Shown: positions 22,041 through 26,678 of the stretch, piece by piece | Layout of the letters: every line of letters starts with the position of its first letter | Position numbering within the stretch: position 1 is the first letter of the stretch | Source: Spirochaetaceae bacterium | Lineage (GTDB): Bacteria > Spirochaetota > Spirochaetia > SZUA-6 > Bin103 | NCBI GenBank assembly: GCA_028818385.1 | Contig: JAPPNY010000114.1 | Location: 1 to 26,678 of the forward strand | Direction: 5' to 3' | Length of the DNA stretch: 26,678 nt | The notes under the pieces: model-generated | Told to the model about the DNA's origin: nothing | Seen by the model: the letters and a program-made list of their open reading frames with translations, nothing else | Databases searched by the model: none | Made by a program: the position numbers and the translations under genes

Positions 22041-25000
22041 CTATGGAAGGTTGAGCGGCACCGAGACATCGGATTCGTCGTCGTGATATGCGCGGTAGGT
22101 GCGTGCCATTGAACCCTGCCGCGTCGCGTTCAAATGGAAGACCGCGGTGCCGTCGGTGGCCACTTCGGTAACCGTTGCTACCTCTGCGTCCGACACCTGC
22201 CGACCAGCCGAGCCCCCCCATGCGATCAGCCAATTGCCGTTATCGAGCAGCGTCACGCCGCCGAGGGCGTGCGAATAGCCGTGTCCAGCCGGACGGCGAT
22301 ATTCACGCACGAACGTAGCCCTGGTGCCGGACGATATGTCGTATTCAACGACCCGCGACACGACGCTCTTCGCCTTGCGTTCGCCGAGGCAATGAACCCC
22401 GTTGTCGAACAGGAGGACGTGCTCATCATCGGTCAGAGTAGCGTGATGCTGTCCGCAGAATTCGCCGAGTGGATCGCCGACGATGTCCAGGTATTCGGTA
22501 TCGGAACTGCGCGGCGTATCGCTGCCGCCGAGCTTCCACTCCACTGCCCACGTGCCGGATGATCGGTCGATTCTCACCACCTGCGCGCAGCCGAGAAACG
22601 ACGCGATGATGTCGCCGTCGACGAGCTGCAACGAGTTGAGATGCGCATACTGGCCGGTGAGTCTGAGCACCTCGCAGTCGGGTACGATCTTCAGGTGGTC
22701 CCACGAGTTCCACTGATGCCGCTCGGTACCCGCGTCGGTCCCGGCAAACGCGACCTCCGAAATCACCGAGTCTTCCGCCTGCGCCGGCTCGAGATCATCC
22801 CCCCATATGGTGTAGTCGCGTGTGGCGGGGACGTAGGAGATGAACAGATAGCTGTCCGTTCCAAGTACGAAATCATGGTTGTCCATCAACAGCGAGCCGA
22901 GGGGCGCGACGGCACGTATCCTCTGGAAGGCGGAGTCGAGGAGGATGGCACTCCGCCACGAGAGGACCGAGTACCGCACCCGCTTGCCGTCGATCTGCGG
23001 ACCGTTGGAGTGAGGCCGGAACACCCTCCCGCCTAGCGGGTATTGGTATCGAGTCACACCGTTGTAGTCGACGACCGCGTAATGAAAGGGCAGCGTGACG
23101 AACAACAATCCGCCCGTCGCGTCGGCCGTCTTGGCAAGCACACGGAAGGTGTAGAAATCTCCCGGCAGGCAGTGCACGATATAGCGCACCGTGCCGTCGG
23201 TGTCGGTGAGCTCGACGACCACGTCGTGGTTCTCATTCACGGTGAGCTCGGCGTTCAGGGCTCCGGTGGAGACGACGTTGTTTTTCTGATCGGCCCTCAG
23301 CAGGGTGAGGCTGGCGCCGCTGCGCGCGGCCGTTGCGGTTACCTGCAGTGTCGGGGAGTCGGCGCAGGTCAAAGCATAGTGGAAGATGTCGCTCGCGAAC
23401 TCGGGAAACATCGTACCGCCGCCTGCGACCTGCAGGGATGCCAGCTCCAACGCTGACGGGCGATCAGTGCTCGGGACTTCGTTGTCCGGCATCTCATCGT
23501 CGTCCTCGATGGTGCCGGTGGCTGTGCTCGCGGACGGGACCAGGGTCGCATGCACGGCGTTGCTCAAGCTCACCGTGAACGCCTCCCGCTCCTCCTCGTC
23601 CAGGGTGTCGTCGGCAATCTCCACTGTCACCATACGCGCCGTGCTGCCGGCGGGGAATCTCAGTGTGCCGCGTGCGGCGGTGTAGTCCCCCTCCCCGGCG
23701 GTGGCCGTGCCGTCCGCGGTGGCGTAGCGCACGGTGACCGCGCGTCCGCTGGCGGTGTCGAGCCTCACCGCGAAGCGCATCAGGCCATCGCCTTCACCCT
23801 CGGTGAGGCTGCCGTGCTCGATGCTCAACACCGGCAACGGGTCGTCGTCCTCGATGGTGCCGGTGGCTGTGCTCGTGGACGGGACCAGGGTCGCATGCAC
23901 GGCGTTGCTCAAGCTCACCGTGAACGCCTCCCGCTCCTCCTCGTCCAGGGTGTCGTCGGCAATCTCCACTGTCACCATACGCGCCGTGCTGCCGGCGGGG
24001 AATCTCAGTGTGCCGCGTGCGGCGGTGTAGTCCCCCTCCCCGGCGGTGGCCGTGCCGTCCGCGGTGGCGTAGCGCACGGTGACCGCGCGTCCGCTGGCGG
24101 TGTCGAGCCTCACCGCGAAGCGCATCAGGCCATCGCCTTCACCCTCGGTGAGGCTGCCGTGCTCGATGCTCAACACCGGCAACGGGTCGTCATCCTCGAT
24201 CGTCCCGGACGCCGTCAGGGTGTCCTCGCCGAGCGCCAACGCGACGGTCGCGTTGCTCAGCGTCACCGTCAGCCGCTCGTCGGGCTCGTCGACAACGTCG
24301 TCGAAGAGGGCGACCTCGATGGTCTGTGCGGCGGTCGATCCGGCCGGGAAGCGCAGCTCGCCGGTCGCCCGCTCATAGTCCTGTCCGGCGGTGGCGCCGT
24401 CGTCGGTGGTAGCGTAGTCCACGGTGACCGGGTGGTCGCCGGCCAAGCTCAGGGTCACCTCGAAGCGCAGCACAGCCTCGTCCTCGACCGCGCGCGCACT
24501 CGCCAGCGCCAGGGTCGACACGTCGTCGTCCACGATGGTGACCGGTAGCGCCTCGCCGGTGCCGCCGTAGCCGTCGCCGCTCACGACGTGGGCCACGCGT
24601 ACCGCTCCTTCGTCCTCGGCGGCGGTGACCGTAACCGCCTGCGGCAACTCCCAGTCAGCGGCCGTGAACGACAGCTCGTCCGGCGCCACCGACAGCCTCG
24701 CCGAGTCGGGCCGCGGACTGACTCTCACCCTCCCGGTGGGCTGTGCGCGGAGCCGCACCGTGTAGCTGGCGGAGCCCCCTTCGGACACGTTCAGAGCGGC
24801 CGGCTCGACGATGAGGCCGCGCGTATCGTCGTCGACAATGGTGGCGGTGACCACCGCCAGCCTTGAGCCATGTCGATCGCTGAGGTGGAGCGTGAAGGTC
24901 TCGTCGTCCTCGGCGATCCGGTCCGCGATGATGGTCACCTCGATCGGTTGCGTCTCGGTCGATCCGGCGGCGAAGCGCACGGTGCCGCGCGAACGCTGGT

Positions 25001-25277
25001 AGTCCGCGCCGGCGGTGGCGCTGCCGTCCTCGGTGGCGTAGGAGATGGTCGTTGCGGTGTTGGCGGCTGAACGGGTCACGTTGAAGCGCACTACCCCGTC
25101 CGCCTCGCCCGCGCTTACGTCGGCCGCCGTCAGGCCGGGCAGTTCGTCGCCGGCCGGCGGTGGCGCATCGGACGGGGGGGCCGGCGGTGGCGCATCGGAC
25201 GAGGGGGGCGGCGGTGGCGGCATCTCGCAGGCAGTCAGCAGCGCGATCAGCCCACACGCCGCCCATCGCACGAGCAT
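22041..25277 (-). CDS. Large predicted lipoprotein with Calx-beta repeats, cadherin-like sandwich and ASST-like domain
   Basis: The 1078-residue product starts with a lipoprotein signal: MLVRWAACGLIALLTAC, lipobox LLTAC with Cys17. A proline/serine/aspartate spacer follows (about 18-48). Five beta-sandwich repeats then run to about 594. Four end in TIEDDD or TIVDDD-like strands typical of Calx-beta domains, and the second (about 151-250) is a more divergent Ig-like relative. The fourth and fifth are almost identical. A cadherin-like beta-sandwich (about 600-695) precedes a C-terminal arylsulfotransferase (ASST)-type beta-propeller with WNSWDHLKI, YAHLNSLQLVDGDI, CGQHHATL and LLFDNG. ATG 25277 is chosen because it gives the signal peptide; GTG 25283 is an alternative. 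The protein is probably anchored outside the cytoplasm. Sulfotransferase activity is not shown; the fold is inferred from motifs. Confidence 0.87.
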   Translation of the reverse strand: MLVRWAACGLIALLTACEMPPPPPPSSDAPPPAPPSDAPPPAGDELPGLTAADVSAGEADGVVRFNVTRSAANTATTISYATEDGSATAGADYQRSRGTVRFAAGSTETQPIEVTIIADRIAEDDETFTLHLSDRHGSRLAVVTATIVDDDTRGLIVEPAALNVSEGGSASYTVRLRAQPTGRVRVSPRPDSARLSVAPDELSFTAADWELPQAVTVTAAEDEGAVRVAHVVSGDGYGGTGEALPVTIVDDDVSTLALASARAVEDEAVLRFEVTLSLAGDHPVTVDYATTDDGATAGQDYERATGELRFPAGSTAAQTIEVALFDDVVDEPDERLTVTLSNATVALALGEDTLTASGTIEDDDPLPVLSIEHGSLTEGEGDGLMRFAVRLDTASGRAVTVRYATADGTATAGEGDYTAARGTLRFPAGSTARMVTVEIADDTLDEEEREAFTVSLSNAVHATLVPSTSTATGTIEDDDPLPVLSIEHGSLTEGEGDGLMRFAVRLDTASGRAVTVRYATADGTATAGEGDYTAARGTLRFPAGSTARMVTVEIADDTLDEEEREAFTVSLSNAVHATLVPSASTATGTIEDDDEMPDNEVPSTDRPSALELASLQVAGGGTMFPEFASDIFHYALTCADSPTLQVTATAARSGASLTLLRADQKNNVVSTGALNAELTVNENHDVVVELTDTDGTVRYIVHCLPGDFYTFRVLAKTADATGGLLFVTLPFHYAVVDYNGVTRYQYPLGGRVFRPHSNGPQIDGKRVRYSVLSWRSAILLDSAFQRIRAVAPLGSLLMDNHDFVLGTDSYLFISYVPATRDYTIWGDDLEPAQAEDSVISEVAFAGTDAGTERHQWNSWDHLKIVPDCEVLRLTGQYAHLNSLQLVDGDIIASFLGCAQVVRIDRSSGTWAVEWKLGGSDTPRSSDTEYLDIVGDPLGEFCGQHHATLTDDEHVLLFDNGVHCLGERKAKSVVSRVVEYDISSGTRATFVREYRRPAGHGYSHALGGVTLLDNGNWLIAWGGSAGRQVSDAEVATVTEVATDGTAVFHLNATRQGSMARTYRAYHDDESDVSVPLNLP
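23497..24186 (-). repeat. 345-bp tandem duplication encoding two Calx-beta domains
   Basis: Units 23497-23841 and 23842-24186 appear identical except at one base (C23531 versus T23876), changing Ala to Thr in VPS(A/T)STATG. The period is 115 codons, so the frame is kept. The neighbouring third Calx-beta domain is clearly related but strongly diverged, so the near-identity reflects a recent duplication or gene conversion. Confidence 0.95.
25154..25207 (-). repeat. 27-bp tandem repeat in the lipoprotein spacer
   Basis: Units 25154-25180 and 25181-25207 differ at one base and encode two nine-residue blocks of the form SDAPPPAPP. They lie just after the lipid-anchoring cysteine and may act as a flexible cell-wall or surface spacer. 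Confidence 0.88.
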
Positions 25278-25291
25278 TACCACCTGTCCCG

Positions 25292-25307
25292 AGCCCGTGT
25301 GCGGGCT
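25292..25307 (-). other. Short perfect hairpin between the two ASST-like genes
   Basis: AGCCCG and CGGGCT form a 6-bp stem around a four-base loop, located 14 nt before the lipoprotein start and downstream of the upstream gene's stop at 25346. No T tract follows, so termination is doubtful; it may affect stability or translation of the downstream gene. Confidence 0.4.
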
Positions 25308-25345
25308 TGACGTGCGCCCCCGGTGAGCAACAGGCACGCCTTCGC

Positions 25346-26596
25346 TCACGGAATGTTGAGCGGTACGACGAGATCGGCTTCCGCTTCGCGGGAGACGCGG
25401 CCGGTGCCGTACCGCTCGCCGTCCCTGGTCATGCTCACCCGGAATACCTCGTTGCCCGCGGGATCCACCTCGCTCACCGCGATCATGGGGCCGCTGTTGC
25501 CCCAGGTGATCAGCCAGTTGCCGTTCGGCAAGGCGGTCACGCCGCCGCCGGAAGCGGCAAGTCCGTCCGCCTCGGGCAACCGGTACTCGCGCACGAAGCG
25601 CGCCTCGGTGCCCGACGAGATGTCGTACTCCACGATGCGGGTCACCGGCGGGAGGTCCTTGCGGGCTCCGAGGCAGTGGTTGCCGTTGTCGAACATCAGC
25701 AGCGTCCCGGCCGGCGTCGCGGTCACGGCGTGCTGGCCGCAGAACTCGCCCAGCGGGTCCCCGCTCACCGGCAGGTAGCGGGTCGGACCGGTCGTCGGGG
25801 CCGGGCGGTCGGCGCGCATCGGCAGGCTGCCGCCGATCTGCCACACCACGGCGCCGGTGGCGCGCTCGATGCGCAGCGCCTGTGCGCAGCCCCGCAACCC
25901 CACCACGATGTCGCCGTCCAGCTCGTGCAAAGAGTTGAGGTGCGCGTAGTCGTTTGGGAAGCGGTGAACCGTGCAATCGTTGATCTTGACGTGGTCCCAC
26001 GAGTTCCAGAGAAACACCTCGGCCCCCTCCGGGGTCACCTCCTGTACGATCGAGTCGTCGGCGGGCTCCATGGTCGAGCACCGGCGGGGCGCGCCGTCTT
26101 CGCCAGGGCACGTCAAACCGCCGAGATCGCGCTCAGCCGGGTAGTAGGACATCAGCAGGTAGTTGCCGTTCTCGGCGATCAGGAAGTCGTGTCCGCCGGT
26201 GTGTTCGGGCAGCAACGGGGCGACCAGCCTCGCGGTGTCGATGCGGTTGAGGGCGGCGTCCAGGATCACGATCGCCTCGTTGCCGTCGGCGCCTCGCTCG
26301 GCGAAGGAGTAGCGGCCGTCGAAGTACCGCCGGAATTGGCGCGCGCGCACGTTGGGCCTCATCACCCAGCGCGCCACGCCGTTGTTGTCTACGATGGCCA
26401 GGAACGACTTGTCCGAGCGGCGCACGCTAGGCGTCATCAGCAGCAGACCGTCCGACACCGCCGCGGTGCGTGTCTCGATGTCGATGTCCGGAAAGTCGGG
26501 CGGGATACAGTGCAGGTAGTAGGTGGCGGTGCCGTGCCGGTCAGTGACCTCGATCGCCAGATCGTGGTCGTGGTTCACGGTGACCGGCGCCGTCAC
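25346..26596 (-). CDS. ASST-like beta-propeller protein, N-terminally truncated or partly open
   Basis: A paralogue of the downstream lipoprotein's C-terminal half. From GTG 26596 it has 416 residues. The first part (PVTVNHDHDLAIEVTD and YYLHCIPPDF) matches the end of the cadherin-like sandwich in the paralogue. The propeller motifs WNSWDHVKI, YAHLNSLHELDGDI, CGQHAVTA and LLMFDNG follow, and SRV-like RIVEYDISSGT is shared. Cysteines in HCIPP, GCAQ, CGQH and HCLG are conserved between the two. No signal peptide is visible from this start. The homologous frame continues upstream only to an in-frame TAA at 26648-26650. It may be a shortened gene, a 5' fragment of a broken gene, or a sequencing error. 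The lipoprotein gene starts 68 nt downstream, so the pair is probably cotranscribed. Confidence 0.72.
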   Translation of the reverse strand: MTAPVTVNHDHDLAIEVTDRHGTATYYLHCIPPDFPDIDIETRTAAVSDGLLLMTPSVRRSDKSFLAIVDNNGVARWVMRPNVRARQFRRYFDGRYSFAERGADGNEAIVILDAALNRIDTARLVAPLLPEHTGGHDFLIAENGNYLLMSYYPAERDLGGLTCPGEDGAPRRCSTMEPADDSIVQEVTPEGAEVFLWNSWDHVKINDCTVHRFPNDYAHLNSLHELDGDIVVGLRGCAQALRIERATGAVVWQIGGSLPMRADRPAPTTGPTRYLPVSGDPLGEFCGQHAVTATPAGTLLMFDNGNHCLGARKDLPPVTRIVEYDISSGTEARFVREYRLPEADGLAASGGGVTALPNGNWLITWGNSGPMIAVSEVDPAGNEVFRVSMTRDGERYGTGRVSREAEADLVVPLNIP

Positions 26597-26678
26597 CGAT
26601 CCGATCGCCGTGCGTCCGTCGTGGGTAAGCGTCCGCTGAACCCCACCTTACGAGGGCTGAAGTAGCAAGCGATCGTCC
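26597..26678 (-). other. Upstream edge of the ASST-like gene with an in-frame stop
   Basis: Read on the minus strand in the frame of the ASST-like gene, this region encodes GGVQRTLTHDGRTAIGS, which resembles the sandwich domain of the paralogue. A TAA at 26648-26650 precedes it. Beyond the stop the frame reads DDRLLLQPS to the window edge. No promoter is visible in these 82 bases. Confidence 0.5.

Noticed and set aside
23497..24186. The direct repeats considered as a CRISPR array
   Set aside because: The units are 345 bp, contiguous, in frame and encode Calx-beta domains, with no spacers.
25174..25180. A run of seven G near the start of the lipoprotein gene, considered as a phase-variation tract
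   Set aside because: A run of seven G also occurs inside priA (9681-9687), so the length is not exceptional here, and tracts that switch are usually longer.
25278..26111. N-terminal extension of the lipoprotein frame by 278 codons
   Set aside because: It overlaps the paralogous ASST-like gene in another frame and has no motif, whereas ATG 25277 yields a textbook lipoprotein signal.

Overview
This is a GC-rich, densely packed bacterial window. The left 14.6 kb carries conserved housekeeping genes, nearly all on the plus strand and mostly with overlapping or almost touching ends. The right 12 kb is accessory: a divergent metabolic cluster, then a minus-strand pair of secreted or surface proteins. 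The chain murC-yicC-cytidylate kinase-like-rpoZ-miaA, the tiny bS22/COX24-like ribosomal protein and a membrane-anchored PASTA protein after fmt together suggest a spirochaete (Spirochaetota). That is inference from gene content and recalled gene order; no 16S or marker search was possible.

Positions 1-5687: a putative SAM-dependent methyltransferase, tRNA-Glu(UUC), murC (peptidoglycan precursor), yicC (endoribonuclease family), a cytidylate kinase-like protein whose Walker A lysine is replaced by Asn, rpoZ (RNA polymerase omega) and miaA (tRNA modification). Positions 5700-14642: a good sigma-70 promoter drives a 29-residue basic ribosomal protein; then folP-acpS-truA-family 4 uracil-DNA glycosylase, and priA-def-[DUF3830-Asp/Glu racemase family]-fmt-PASTA protein, ending at tRNA-Gly(CCC). 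The DUF3830/racemase pair is wedged between def and fmt and linked by start/stop overlaps.

Positions 14662-21853: minus-strand genes for an HpcH/HpaI-type aldolase, a phytanoyl-CoA dioxygenase-like/HEAT-repeat fusion, an SDR oxidoreductase and a GT4-family polyprenyl-phosphate sugar-phosphate transferase. Divergent from them are a glutamate-1-semialdehyde aminotransferase-like enzyme and a LarA-type (nickel pincer) racemase. The 169-bp region between the two arms holds two neighbouring inverted repeats that look like operator sites. The enzymes suggest a catabolic route for a hydroxy or amino acid, but the substrate cannot be read from sequence.

Positions 22041-26596: two tandem minus-strand paralogues with arylsulfotransferase (ASST)-like C-terminal domains. 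The downstream one is a predicted lipoprotein with Calx-beta-type domains, two of which are encoded by a 345-bp tandem duplication differing at one base. The upstream one has no visible signal peptide and is preceded by an in-frame stop that cuts its N-terminal domain. Short in-frame tandem duplications (18, 18, 27 and 345 bp) recur in this right-hand half; I did not notice equivalents in the housekeeping half.
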